Shown in pieces: positions 45,578-57,129 of a stretch of 64,000 nt of DNA. A program made the position numbers and the translations under genes. The notes below the pieces were generated by a model. The model was not told where the DNA came from. It worked only from the letters and a program-made list of their open reading frames with translations, and searched no databases. Within the stretch, counting starts at the first letter, position 1; every line of letters begins with the position of its first letter. The stretch comes from Schistosoma mansoni. Lineage: Eukaryota; Platyhelminthes; Trematoda; Strigeidida; Schistosomatidae. The DNA is taken from assembly GCF_000237925.1 (NCBI RefSeq), contig NC_031502.1:22132909-22196908 (forward strand), read 5' to 3'.

Positions 45578-46115
45578 AATGATGTATTAAAACAAACGAA
45601 ATTAGATAACTTGTTGAAATATCCAGATGACAGGAACAGGTAGCCCAGATGTTTAAACAGGCCGCCAATGATAAAGTGTATAGTATTAATAAAGAAGTGA
45701 AAATTGACAATATCCAACATGCATACAAGAAGTGAATTTTAGATATTGCTTAGGCTAAATTACATAACATATCTGTTGCTAAGGTAGATAGTGTGGTAAA
45801 GTACTTGATATGGTTCATTACGTAATTGTGAATGTCTAGTGAAGCTTGATGATATTCTTCTTTTGTTAGTCTTTGAATTGAAAACCTAAGTTTCTTACAT
45901 TTGTAAATAAAAGGGTGGTAGAGCATTGAATTATAGAAGATATCAAATCGTCACGAAATCCTTATGGAGTGATAAGTCTTTTTCATAAACCTAGTCCAAA
46001 TCCTAAAATGTAGGTAATTATGTAAACTTGCTCCTTTTTTTTACTTCAAAGGATAACTTGAAATGGGAGGGTTAATTATTCAAATCAACAAAGTTATTAC
46101 AAGGTTATTTTATTC
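45578..46115. other. No gene seen
   Basis: AT-rich spacer. Confidence 0.4.
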
Positions 46116-46593
46116 TCAGAAGGGAGTTTGTGAAGATTTTAGTCATTTTATAGTTGAGGTATAGACACTAAAATCTCTACAAACCTCTTTCTGATAATCA
46201 TCATATGCTCACTGGTGACTGGCTCTATGAGGTATTTCCTGGAGTTCTAGTGAGAAGCAGTAACCAGTGGAGTTCAACCAAATCTTTTGGGAGATGGTAA
46301 CTCACTGAAATCAATGAAGGACAGTTGCTCAATTTCGTGAATTAGTTGAGTTTAGACATTACCACCGTTGGATGCCGGCTCAGTGGTCTCGAGGTTAAGC
46401 TCTCACGCGCGAGACTGATGGGTCCTGAGTTCGAAACTCACGAGGCGGGATCGTGTATGCACACTGCTGAGGAGTCCCACAATAGGACGATTTGGCCGTT
46501 CAGTGCTTCCAGGTTTTCCATGGTGGTCTAGCTTCAATTGATTCATGATCTCAACTATTAAAACGACCATAATATCCACAAAACCCCTTCTGA
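46116..46593 (+). mobile_element. Family B SINE, longest copy, with tail pieces at both ends
   Basis: The left end has an inverted tail piece (TCAGAAGGGAGTTTG), then a short sense tail (CTCTACAAACCTCTTTCTGAT). The complete unit follows: upstream part, A box, B box GTTCGAAAC, ribozyme with GAAA changed to GATT, and tail to CCCCTTCTGAT. Confidence 0.85.
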
Positions 46594-46754
46594 TATTAAA
46601 CTTTGGATTTCTTTTTACACAAAGCAAAGGAGAGTTTCATTGATGATAGTCACTTTGTATGATCATTTCACATTATATCATAACTGATTCATAATTAAAT
46701 TATTGAATCTATAGAATGTAGTCATATAAATTATTATACGTAAGAATGTAATTA
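46594..46754. other. No gene seen
   Basis: Short AT-rich spacer. Confidence 0.4.
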
Positions 46755-47037
46755 GTATTTTGGTGTATGCTACTGATGTCTACAGGTATAAGTAGTATGT
46801 ATCAACGATTGAAAGGGAAATGTCTAGTGGCAGAAGGTTAATAAGATTGAAGAAAAGAGAACGATAACAGAGAATGATTGATGTGAAAATGAAGGAACAA
46901 TCAAGTTTGAGGTGATTGATTGACATTTTGGAAATGCATTATTTACAGTATGGTTCCTATTTTTTACTAATTTATCCTGTAATTTTGTATTCAAATACAT
47001 TCGGTTGTCCACGCTTGTGTTCTCGTTCACTACAGTG
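46755..47037 (-). mobile_element. Family C retroposon, near full length
   Basis: From GGTGTATGCTACTGATGTCTACA to the reversed GTAGTGAACGAGAACACAAG; the best-preserved family C copy. Confidence 0.78.
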
Positions 47038-47455
47038 TAATGTTTGTCTGATAAACTACTGATAACATTAAAAGAATCAATTCAGTAGTGAGATATAATT
47101 CTGAACCTTGATTACTATTCTTTGAGTTTTATAAAGTATACCTTATATATAGTTTGAATTGTTGAAAGTATTTTCTAGTTAAGTGTGTTAAGGGAAAGCA
47201 AATCTATTTACTCTATCTTAGTTACTTTCAGTTAAGACAAACTTTAACTATGTCAGCCCTTATATTCGAACATATGTCTAATACAATCAAGAGGATAATA
47301 GTTAAGTATAGTAGGTATCTATCATATTATTGAGCATTTATACCAAACTACCAATTCAATTATTCATTAAGAATTGGTATGAGAATTCAGTAAAATGATT
47401 GGATAGTTATATCATAGTTTCGAATAGGTTATGCATTGCCACGGTTCTGAATAAC
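47038..47455. other. No gene seen
   Basis: AT-rich spacer. Confidence 0.4.
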
Positions 47456-47665
47456 TGGCAAGTGTTCTAGTGAGAAAATGTGATCAATGGAGATCAACCG
47501 CATCGGGCATGAAGATGGTGCTCACTCAAGACGATGGAAGATGATTGCACAATATCTTGAATTGACTGAAATTTGACTTGATCATCATCAAATCTCAGTG
47601 CTTCCAGGTTTTCAATAGCCATCTAACGTAGATAGGTTAATGGTTTCAATACAATATTATTTCGC
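47456..47665 (+). mobile_element. Family B SINE, old copy lacking the ribozyme
   Basis: A worn upstream part (GTTCTAGTGAGAAAATGTGATCAATGG) is joined to the tail (CAGTGCTTCCAGGTTTTC); head and ribozyme are deleted. Confidence 0.6.
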
Positions 47666-47889
47666 GGATAAATTATTATGTTTGGTGAAATCCAAAAAAG
47701 ATAAATAGGCACATTTTAACCATTCTTTTGTATTTGTGCTGAAATTATTTCAATCACTAGCTCAATAAATAGGAGATGGACAAAGGATTTTGTGTAATGG
47801 TCAAATTCTTAACTCTTCTTCTGTGAATTAAAAGTCATCTTCAATATGACATCGTAGAGGTTGTGAAATTTCATTGTAATCATGAACCG

Positions 47890-48075
47890 AACAATATCAG
47901 ACCACCATTAAAAACCTAGAAGAACTGTATAGCCTGTTTTGTCCTATTTTAAGACTCTCTAGCAGTGTCCAACTATGACCTTGAACGTAAAATGTCAACT
48001 TAGGATCTTCGCTTACACTCATGAAAGCTTCCAGACTTTCGATAGTGGCCTAACTTAGATCGCCTTTCGAATTTA
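47890..48075. mobile_element. Family B SINE, old inverted copy
   Basis: A minus-strand tail and decayed ribozyme (47900-47965) are followed by a plus-strand tail (GCTTCCAGACTTTCGATAGTGG). Confidence 0.55.
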
Positions 48076-48269
48076 ATGAAATTATTCGTTTACTTGGACC
48101 AGTTTTATAGTATTATAGTAACAAAAACAGGAACTAAAATAACTTCAAAAAAGCTATTTTCCAAAATATTTCTTTAAAAGTATGTACAATGAACTAACAG
48201 TTTTGTATCATCACCTCCCTGAAATATTAATGTAACTAGGTTTAATTCGAGCGTTATTCAAATCGTTAA

Positions 48270-48545
48270 GAATTTCATGTCAACAGTGAGACAATTACTC
48301 ACTTAAGACAATGGAAGATGGGTTGTGCAATATCGTGGATTGATTAGAGTTAAACATCAACATTGTTGAATTCTGGTTCAGTAGTCTAAAGGTAAAGTGT
48401 TCACTCACTTGACCGAAAGTCTTGAGTTGAATTTCCTTGCGGAGTATCGTGAATACACACTGCATAGAAGTTCTATACCAGGACGAAACGACCATTCAGT
48501 GCTTCCAAATTTCCAATGATCATCTAATTTTGATCGATTCTCTGA
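48270..48545 (+). mobile_element. Family B SINE, old divergent copy
   Basis: All parts are recognisable but changed: upstream part, A box (GGTTCAGTAGTCTAAAGG), B box (GAGTTGAATTTCC), ribozyme remnant (GCATAGAAGTTC...GGACGAAACGACC) and tail. Confidence 0.7.
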
Positions 48546-48727
48546 ATCATAAATGAGTGTTAAGTAATAAGAGTTTCAGAAAACAAATGAAACTTTAATG
48601 TCGAAGATTAAGCTAATCTCTATTGAATAAATCAATTTTTATTTAAAATAATTTTTTAAAAGGTTTCAGTTTAGATTCTGGTAATAATTCCTTATAGGAT
48701 ATTTTAAACTGAGACTAATTTCTGTAT
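48546..48727. other. No gene seen
   Basis: AT-rich spacer. Confidence 0.4.
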
Positions 48728-49105
48728 GTATGCTAGCCACTATCCATCTTTGCTTACCATGCTTGTGAATTAAGGCAATATCGAGGCAATACGCACAGTA
48801 TGCACATATGCCAATAAGAAACCGACCAGTTGCAGTCCTAAACATCAATAGGAAGATTCAAACAAACAATACTAAATGAATTCAAACTTCACCCCATTGC
48901 ACAAGCAAGTGCTTAACACTACTCAAAAGCTGAGTGGATAACGTGATGGCGTTTGAAGCGAAAGATACTGGGTTCGAGTTTCAGAGTGAACATCAACTCT
49001 GAGATGCAGGTACATCCATCTGACGAGTCTCAAGTAGGACGAAAGGCGCGTCAAACTGGATTCCACTGCTAGCCACTATCTATCTTTGCTTATAATATCT
49101 TGCAA
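48728..49105 (+). mobile_element. Family A SINE pair, head to tail
   Basis: 48728-48882 is the 3' body of one unit. The next unit starts at ATTCAAACTTCACCCC and carries head, B box GGTTCGAG, ribozyme (core CTGACGA, GAAAG, GCGCGTC followed by AAA) and partial body to 49105. Confidence 0.82.
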
Positions 49106-49379
49106 ACTGTTGATTTTTTTAGAAACTAATTTGGAATCTGTTACATAATCTGATAAGTTTCCGATGGTTTCAAGTCTGTAAAATTTTATTTTATCAATAA
49201 AATGTGAACCATAGTTCGGAAAGATAATGTTTATGTAAAAGTGTCTTTAAAAATCAATATATTTTATATTATTTAGTAGTCAGGTAAATCCTTATAACTG
49301 TTTAATGTTCTTGGCATGGAATTTATCGGGGATTGTTTACTTTGACAACATTTCACATTATGAAATGAATTTAATGGGA
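49106..49379. other. No gene seen
   Basis: AT-rich spacer; ACAATCATT at 49380-49388 is the next target-site copy. Confidence 0.4.
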
Positions 49380-49388
49380 ACAATCATT

Positions 49389-49634
49389 TTCATAGTTGAA
49401 ACCATGGTTCAAGTGAAGCTAGACCATCATGGAAAACCTAGAAGCACTGGATGGCAGTTTCGTCCTATTGTGGGACTCCTCAGCAGTGCGTATTCACGAT
49501 CCCGCCACACGAGGAGTTCCACACTAGAACGAAACGGCTATCCAATGCTTCCAGGTTTTTCATGGTGGTCTAGCTTCAATTGAATCAGGATTTCAACTAC
49601 TGAAATATTGAAATCTCCACAAAACCCCTTCGTG
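49389..49634 (+). mobile_element. Family B SINE as a near-palindrome, 9-bp TSD
   Basis: Flanked by ACAATCATT (49380-49388, 49635-49643). The left half is minus (tail, ribozyme with CTGAGGA and GAAAC kept, GATCCCGCC); the right half is plus (GAGGAG, GAACGAAACGG, tail to CCCCTTCGTG). The tRNA-like head is lost from both halves. Confidence 0.88.
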
Positions 49635-49643
49635 ACAATCATT

Positions 49644-50221
49644 ATTTAAACCATAGGGGATTTGAACGCTGCTTTATTTCAGTATGAGACTTAATATGAG
49701 TTCAAAACCACATTCAAATTATGCTGTCTTCTCAAAGGATTGACTTGAATAGTAACTAACTGATTAGTACGAAATGATTTTAAAAGTTATTCTTTTTTTC
49801 TCAAATGAAAACTTGTTATCAGTAGTTTAAATGTATTACAGTTTCCATAGCTACGAATTAAATCAATTAGTGTCCATCAAATTTAATCTACCTGGTTTTG
49901 CCTAATGATCAGCTTCCAAGTTACATACAAATCTATGTAAATTATTATTACGTTTCATTTTATTTAATGTCAGATAGTAACAGCCAATTGACAAAAAAAA
50001 GACAGACAAAGTTTTGTTTCTATTTGATACTTGTTAGGAGGAAATACATTTCTTTTGTTGTAACCGAACTAATTCCTGGGGTTCAAATTATATCATTCAT
50101 TATTGCAGTCAGATAGATTATCAATGACCTGCCACATAAGTGGAATTGATATCCACGTAGTAAAAAGCATATTTTTATGATGATCAAACCGTAGGAAGTA
50201 TATGAATTTAAAACTACTTTT
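49644..50221. other. No gene seen
   Basis: AT-rich spacer. Confidence 0.4.
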
Positions 50222-50622
50222 ATAAACAAAGATGGATGGTGGATAGCAATGGAATCGAGGACGCACGTTTCGTCCGATTTTGGATTCGTCAGCTGGATGT
50301 GTCTGCATCTCAGAGTTAAATTTCATCCCTATGCACAAGATGTTGGCTATTTGAACTCAGTAATTAGGTGGATAACGTGATGACATTTGAAGCGAACGGT
50401 ACTTAGTTCGAGTCCTGGAGTGAACAACAATTCTGAGATGCAGGTACATCCAGCTGACTGGTCCCAAATAACACGAAACGTGCGTCCTGGATTCTTCTAC
50501 TAACCACCATTCATCTCTGCTTATAATGCCTATGAATTAAAGCTAAACACAAATATCAATAAGAGATTGATCAATTTCAGTCCTAAACAACAATAGGAGG
50601 ATACAATCAAACAATACCAAGA
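50222..50622. mobile_element. Family A inverted pair
   Basis: 50222-50329 is minus (ribozyme and part of the head). From 50330 (CTATGCACAAGATGTTGGC) it is plus: full head, worn B box (AGTTCGAGTCC), ribozyme with changed core (CTGACTG) and body to CAATCAAACAATACCAAG. Confidence 0.82.
50253..50298 (-). ncRNA. Hammerhead ribozyme of family A, catalytic bases intact
   Basis: On the minus strand: core CTGACGA, GAAAC, helix III ACGTGCGT and triplet GTC are all kept. Helix I (ATCCAG/CTCGAT) has one mismatch and helix II (ATCC/GGAC) loses one pair. Confidence 0.65.
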
Positions 50623-51439
50623 TTATACCCTGACTTTTGTGGTACATGTAACATACAAACTAAGAATAACAATTCTATCAACGAAAGAAAATAAAACATG
50701 TTCCAACACTTTTAGAGCAAAATACATTTCTGTATAACAACTATCATTGAACAATCATATTCACCTATCTATTTACAACTAAAAAAATAATAAGACTATA
50801 AGAATATATATGGATATATATATCTTCCAAATTATATACTACTCAAATTATTTCCCCCGGGCGATAATTCACCCCCCTCGAGAACGTTTTTAAAATTCAA
50901 TGAAACAACACACACACACACAAGAAGATACCTCACAATGTCTGCAATTAATTTTTAAAGAATAATAATTAATTTCCAAAGAAAAGCAGAAAAAAACTTT
51001 TTTTTTGTTTTTTTCCTCGCCTAAATACATTTTGTGAACATGGTTACAACTAAATTTGAATTTTCTTTTTTGTAACCGGAATGAATAAAAATTTTAGAAA
51101 AACAATAAAATTAAATGAATTTCTTATATTATGTAATATAAAAATGGGGGGGGAAATGGAGGAAACTTTTCCTATTCCGTTCATAGTTACAAAAATGGAT
51201 AGTAATAAAGGGTAACAAAATTGTGATAATTAATCAGTCAGTATCTATGGTTAAAACAATAAAAAAAAATGAAAAAAATTTGAGTAAAACCAGGAATCAT
51301 GCCAAAAAATATGGAAATCGGTTTTGGATATTATTAATAATAGTAGGCAATAATAATGAGGATAGACCTATGTATAAAATTGAAATTAGGGTAAGGTATA
51401 TTCAGGAAATTGAACATTACAATTCGAATCAATAATGTA
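50623..51439. other. AT-rich, low-complexity stretch
   Basis: Contains a CACACACA run (50908-50921), poly-A and poly-T runs and a GGGGGGG block near 51147. The 70-codon Lys/Asn-rich frame at 51223 looks like chance. Confidence 0.4.
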
Positions 51440-52489
51440 GTTTACATCTTCGATGTTACATGTTCAACATAAGTAAACTGTTCCAATCTAACATTGAAAA
51501 CCAAGAATTACTCCAGAGCTGATCATTTCAAACATCACCAAATCAACAAAACAATATTTCAGAAATAATATCTGTCAAACAACACATTCATACTTCCATT
51601 CGCATATCCAAAAACAACGATGATGACAACATGAGAAGTAAAGGAAGTTAGTGAAAACTGAAAGATGTAAATTTAGATCAGAATGATGGAACACATTCAA
51701 AGAAGAAAATCTACAATATGCTGTGAATGATCACTATTTCCGACAACACAATCAATCATCAACTCATATGTATGTGCAACTCAATTCCAGTTCAATACGA
51801 CTCAACTAACATTATCTGTCTAATTCATAATCACAATTACGTCACAAACAACAGAATTCAATAATGTCAACACGAAAACTCAACAACATTCTCAATACTC
51901 CTATACTCCAAAGAGATGACTGACAGCGACTCGACAAATATATATGAAACATCATCACATTGTGGATGGTGAATGTCTATGGAGGTTGACGGAAAACTAA
52001 TCCCTGATAGTCACCGCTGTTCAGACATCCAGTGAATAACACTGAGATATTTGAAGAGATAGTGGATACTAGATTCCAATCTCCATTCCATTATCAATAT
52101 TGAGAAGGAGATCAATTCACCACACAGATACATTTCACACTGTACAGAATACGCATTCACCATCCCACTAACAGATATCATATGCAACATTTGAACACCT
52201 ATTCAATAGATCAACTCAACAACACACATTCATTCAATCCTATAAAATATCAATTTCACTGAACAGACAGAATATATAAACACTTATCACTCATGGTATA
52301 TTAAACGAAGTACTCTCACAATCACTCAAAATCGATGTACTGACTGTTCGAGAACAATCACATTCTTGTTGATGATCCACACTCACATTCAACACATAGA
52401 TCTCTCAAGAAAATACGCTTCAACATATGTGTACTCTACACAAGAGCAAATAATATTCACAGAACAAAGTGAGTTGATGTTGATTTCTG
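51440..52489. repeat. Strand-skewed A/C-rich stretch of unknown origin
   Basis: Over about 1 kb the plus strand is rich in A and C and poor in G (many CAACA, CATCA and TTCAC words). No long frame exists on either strand. The right edge meets repeat E. It may be part of an unrecognised element. Confidence 0.4.
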
Positions 52490-52650
52490 TGAAATGAAAT
52501 CGAACAGAATGGAATAAGATCTCAGTGTGTATTGTTTGAATTGGAGATGGTTCATATTATCGTTAATGATTGATATTGTGGAAATACTATAACTAGTTTG
52601 TTGGTAGTTCGATACTGTTCAACAACAGTGCACACTCACGATTGTAACAT
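52490..52650 (+). repeat. Repeat E, first copy
   Basis: About 160 bp matching 60655-60835 in reverse (shared TTTGAATTGGAGATGGTTCA and AATGAAATCGAACAG). Confidence 0.75.
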
Positions 52651-52844
52651 GTATATGCTTTATTACTTGTATTCCATTATCTAACTATCAGTATTTCGTA
52701 CGAATGACTACTTGACGTAGTTGTAAATAAGATGATATGTAACTGAGATGAGAGTTTATTGCAATACTTTCTACACTGCTGAATAATCAATATTCAATGG
52801 AATATGTTATCTATTTATACGTATTATAGCAAAAGAGAATGCAA

Positions 52845-53092
52845 GTGGGACATAAAAATTACAGAATCTCTAAGTGAAATCTGAGAACCATACAGTAAAT
52901 AGCTCATTTACAAAATGTCAATCAATCACCTCAAACTTGATTGTTTCTTCATTTTCATACCAATCATTCTTTGTTCTCGTTCTCTTTTCCTCAATCTTAT
53001 TAACCTTCTGCCACCAGGCATTTCACTTTCTACTGATGATACATACTACTTATATCTGTCGATATCAGTAGCACACACCATAATATGAATAA
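52845..53092 (+). mobile_element. Family C retroposon
   Basis: The body and 3' end are well kept (TTAACCTTCTGCCACCAGGC to GTCGATATCAGTAGCACACACC); the head is missing. Confidence 0.75.
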
Positions 53093-53489
53093 TTTAAGTG
53101 GCAATTCAGCATATTACATTTATTGTTATATAATATCACTCAATTTGCACAAAATTAGGGTAGTATGATCTGATAAATTTAGTCAAATGATAATAATCAA
53201 TAGGATTCAATAGAATGAATATAATTATTCTAAGTTGAACTATCCTTAGCATAACTAATTTAAAACTATTCAATCCATTTGAAGTTATCTATTTTAAGTT
53301 TGTGGTGTTTTATAAAAGTATAAATGGGTGTATACTAAGGTTTATTGAAGCCACTGGGATACAAAAATTCACACCTCCTTTGTGTATTCAAAATTAGTTT
53401 GTTCTCATCTTAAACTTACAATGGTAATATTAACTTATTAACCAGAAGTGATGAGATTTCAAATTGTTTTCATATTATTTTTATTTTAA
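53093..53489. other. No gene seen
   Basis: AT-rich spacer. Confidence 0.4.
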
Positions 53490-53612
53490 TAGTTGAAATC
53501 ATGAATCGCTTGAAGCTAGACCACCATGGAAAACCTGGAAGCATTCTAAGGCCGTTTCGTCCGATTGTGGGACTCCTTAGGAGTGCTCATCTACGATCCC
53601 TCATCACGAGAT
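53490..53612 (-). mobile_element. Family B SINE 3' fragment
   Basis: Minus-strand tail and ribozyme (core CTAAGGA, changed), cut within the region before the B box. Confidence 0.75.
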
Positions 53613-53814
53613 TATTATTATCCTTGTCTCCTCTTAGCCCCAATATCCTATCTAGTTGATCTTTTATTTTTATAGATAAATGTTCTTAACGAGTATATGT
53701 GTGATTAGATTGTTCTAAATGTATTCTGCTAATAATAATCTTCGTTTTCTTATTACACTATCGATATATAAAAGTTTATTTGTTCAGTGTTTTCGAAAAA
53801 ATAACTATTTTCAG
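53613..53814. other. No gene seen
   Basis: AT-rich spacer. Confidence 0.4.
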
Positions 53815-54030
53815 AAAGAGGTTGCTCAATTTCGTGGATTGGTTGAAGTTAGACATTAACACCGTTGGATGCCGGTCGGCTCAGTCGTCTAGAGGTTAAG
53901 TGCTTTGGTGTGAGACTGATAGGTCCTGGGTTCGAATCTTGCAAGATGGATGCGCACTGCTGAGGAGTCCCACAATAGAACGAAACGGTCATCCAGTGCT
54001 TCCAGGTTTTCCGTGGCGGTCTAACTTCAA
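53815..54030 (+). mobile_element. Family B SINE, truncated at both ends
   Basis: Sense copy with A box (a small GGTCGGCTC duplication at its start), B box GGTTCGAATC and ribozyme (CTGAGGA, GAAAC; triplet ATC instead of GTC; helix I GCACTG/CAGTGC kept). Confidence 0.82.
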
Positions 54031-54182
54031 ACGATACATATTTCCCTTTTGTTAGACTTTTGCGAAATTAGGATTAGGTGTATAACAATATTCTGACCAT
54101 TTTGGGCGATCTATCAACTAATTAGAAAAATGGTACCTAATTATAAAACAATTAACAGAACGAAGTAATAAAATAAGTTTAT

Positions 54183-54283
54183 CGTTGAAATCATAAGTCA
54201 ATTGAAGCTAGACCGCCATGGAAAACCTGGATGCACTGGATGACCGTTTCATCCTATCGTGGGACTCCTCAGCAGTTATTCAT
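54183..54283 (-). mobile_element. Family B SINE 3' fragment
   Basis: Minus-strand tail and ribozyme (CTGAGGA kept, GATGAAAC, triplet ATC), cut upstream of the core. Confidence 0.75.
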
Positions 54284-54429
54284 TTATTATTCATTTATAA
54301 GTTTACATTATAATCTGGATTGTTTCTAACTCAACATAAAGTATTTTATTTTTAACCAAATAAACTCATCTGCACTAAATTCAAATTGACTTATATTTTG
54401 TTGAGATAATAGAACTGATTTTAAACAGA
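54284..54429. other. No gene seen
   Basis: AT-rich spacer; TATTAAAACT at 54430-54439 is the next target-site copy. Confidence 0.4.
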
Positions 54430-54439
54430 TATTAAAACT

Positions 54440-54681
54440 AAATTCAATTAGTATTGTTTGTTTGAATCTTCTCATTGATGTTTAGGACTATCAGGACTCA
54501 GTAGCTGAGTGGATAACGCGATGGCGTTTGAAGCGGAAAGTACTGGGTTCGAGTCTCAGAGTGAAAATCAACTGTGAGATGCTGGTACATCCAGCTGACG
54601 AGTCCCGAATAGGACGAAAGGCGCGTCAAGCTGGATTTCACTACTAACCACTATCCATCTTTGCTTACAATGCTTGTGAGG
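54440..54681 (-). mobile_element. Family A SINE, classic twin-priming structure, 10-bp TSD
   Basis: Flanked by TATTAAAACT (54430-54439, 54682-54691). As a minus-strand insertion its last 50 bases (54440-54488) are direct. The head, ribozyme and first part of the body (54489-54681) are inverted. About 80 bases between the two pieces are missing, and there is no overlap. Confidence 0.88.
54589..54636 (+). ncRNA. Hammerhead ribozyme, variant with AAG after the cleavage triplet
   Basis: Helix I ATCCAG/CTGGAT, core CTGACGA, helix II GTCC/GGAC, GAAAG, GCGC, GTC, then three extra bases AAG before helix I. The same variant (GAAAGGCGCGTCAA) occurs at 49040, so it is a subfamily. Activity is uncertain because the extra bases shift helix I. 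Confidence 0.6.
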
Positions 54682-54691
54682 TATTAAAACT

Positions 54692-55969
54692 GTATGAATC
54701 CTTAGGTTACACTAAGATATTTGATACCTTATGTGTGTAAACAAACAAATAGAATAATTGAAGTTAACTAACCGAAGGTTAGCTGAGGTAATGGCAACTT
54801 TGTTTTATAGATTTTAAGATTCATCAAACTCATAAGACTCAAGATACTTTCCGTTTATGGAATTACACTAATTTCATCTGCTTCCATTAGTCGAAATATC
54901 TCTAGAAACTTTAGAAGTCTGACTCTCTAGTTACCTTGACTTTCTTTACTTCTAAATATTCTGATAAAATCATGTGTACACGTGATTCGTCTAAATTTAC
55001 TTCATCGACAGTCATATGGAGTTCGTTCATAGTGAGTTCGTTATCATAACACAGAAAAGACCATACACTGAAACTGTAATCACTTACAAAAAAGAAATAG
55101 TTACCTCAATGCTTTGTTTCTATACACAATCCTAAAGAATTCATGAACATTCTGAAACTTTTAAGAAACATTGGTTTATCATTCCATATATCTATTGAAC
55201 AGTTCGTTTGATTCAGAAAAATTAAGACTACATTTGTTTAAACATATTACAACCTAACTGTCATGTAACACAGTCTTCTACTGAGTATCATGAAAGTTCG
55301 AACTGAGGATTATGTCTTTAACTGACTAAAAACGGCTTTCATTTGTATTAGTCACTTTTATTTCTTCTTATCTAATCTTTATAACTCAGTTCGGTTATTC
55401 ATTCAACAATATGTATACTGGTACAATACTTTGCCGTCTTCTTTTACACAAACTTATTATTAAAGACTATGAGACAAGATGATTATCTAACTATTGTTAT
55501 TATCAGATTCAATTAATTGTTATCCACAATCTCAGAAGTACGCATTTAAATACAAATGTAAATAAAATTATTGACACATTATAATGGTGGGCCGCCTGTG
55601 CTCCTCCACGAGGGGCAAGAGGTGTATGTAATATACATATATATAAAGGCTTCTGTATACTGGAGTGCTGTTTGCATGAAACTCTGAGAGTGTTATTAAC
55701 TAATGTAATCTATCACAAATGCCTCTTTGTTCGACTTCCCATTTTTATTTACATTAGACATATACAAAGTTATAACCAATAGTTTATAATATGAAGGAAG
55801 ACAAAATATATTTAACAAAATTTTATTGAACTAAATAGGAAAACTGGTAGTTACTTCTATGTATTTAGTGATTATTCAAAATTAGTTAATTTGAACTAAC
55901 AAATCACTGATTCTAACTCTCATTATTCTAAGATGATGGAGAAAATTTGTAGCTCAGGTAAGTGATTTT
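54692..55969. other. No gene seen
   Basis: AT-rich spacer without coding signal or recognised repeat, apart from a GC-richer patch near 55590-55620. Confidence 0.4.
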
Positions 55970-56266
55970 GATGTAGGTTTGTTCTCTAAGCTGGATGGTT
56001 TGGTCGTGAAGCTTTCATCGTCCTTCTGAACGACATCAGCAGCACAAACTTTGGTTAGAAATGAAGTGATTGAATTTTTCCACATGTGATTCACAGCTTG
56101 TCCTGTGCACCTTGATGTTGAATGATTCTTACTGACAAGTTGTGAATCACATGTGGAGAAATCCAAACACTTCATTTCTACTGGACGTTTGTGCAGATGA
56201 TGTCGTTCAGAAGGACGATGAAAGCTCCACAACCAAACCATCCAGCTCAGAGAACAAACCTACATC
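55970..56266. repeat. Large inverted repeat, two 133-bp arms, 31-bp spacer
   Basis: Left arm 55970-56102 (GATGTAGGTTTGTTCTCT...) and right arm 56134-56266 (...AGAGAACAAACCTACATC) are reverse complements with scattered mismatches. A 95-codon minus-strand frame reads through most of it (55954-56241). I recognise no family. Confidence 0.85.
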
Positions 56267-56565
56267 TCATTATTCTGTTTCCAATCAACTAATTTAAGTA
56301 GTATCATTGGACATTACATATAACTCAGAATATAGTAAATATAATTTTTTTTTCAAAAAAAAGTTTGTTTATTTGAACAGTCTTTTAAACAATGTCAACA
56401 AAAACACTTAAAGAGGTTAACCAAATAAGATTGAAAACAGGAATAAAAGAACCATATGGAGACATCTGCTTAATAACTGATAAGTTCATTTCAACACAAA
56501 GTAAGCCATAATAATGCTCTCCAGGAAGAAAACGAAAGACTAACATAAAATATTTAGCCAAATGA
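56267..56565. other. No gene seen
   Basis: AT-rich spacer. Confidence 0.4.
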
Positions 56566-56885
56566 ACTATAGTGAACAAGAACACTAGTGGGTATAATTG
56601 AATGTATTTCAGCAGAAATTACAGACTATCTCACTAAATCCTGATAACCATATAATGAACAGTTCATTTGCAAATAACCATCAATTGTCTCAATCTTCAC
56701 TGTTCCTTCTGTGAATATCAATCCATCTTCTCTAATTTCATTGTTTATGCATTTTCCTACCAATTGCGCTTCATTTCAGTTCTTTCCTTATCGGTCTTTG
56801 GCCAAAATACATTCTATGTCTGAACATCACCATATACTACTTATGAGGATGTAAGTAGATCACACTACAGAATGACAATATCTGT
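56566..56885 (+). mobile_element. Family C retroposon
   Basis: Starts TATAGTGAACAAGAACACTAG and ends ATGAGGATGTAAGTAGATCACAC; moderately diverged. Confidence 0.65.
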
Positions 56886-57113
56886 AAATGCTGCAAATCG
56901 ATTCAATCATCTTAAATGATCCTGTACTCAATGACTTAGTTATATTACATTTAAATTATTCAACAAATCCTTATGGTTCAGTGATAATCCAGCTGATATC
57001 AGTTTATGACTAACTAAATAACCAAGGAAACTAATGTGAATAAATGTGTCAAACATATCCAAATATATTCAATAATGAATACATCAATAGTAATAACAAT
57101 ATGAATAAATAAT
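56886..57113. other. No gene seen
   Basis: AT-rich spacer. Confidence 0.4.
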
Positions 57114-57129
57114 AATATTACTAATAATT

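Noticed and set aside
21173-54030. tRNA genes
   Set aside because: A and B boxes are clear in many places, but no acceptor stem or anticodon arm closes around them; they are SINE heads.
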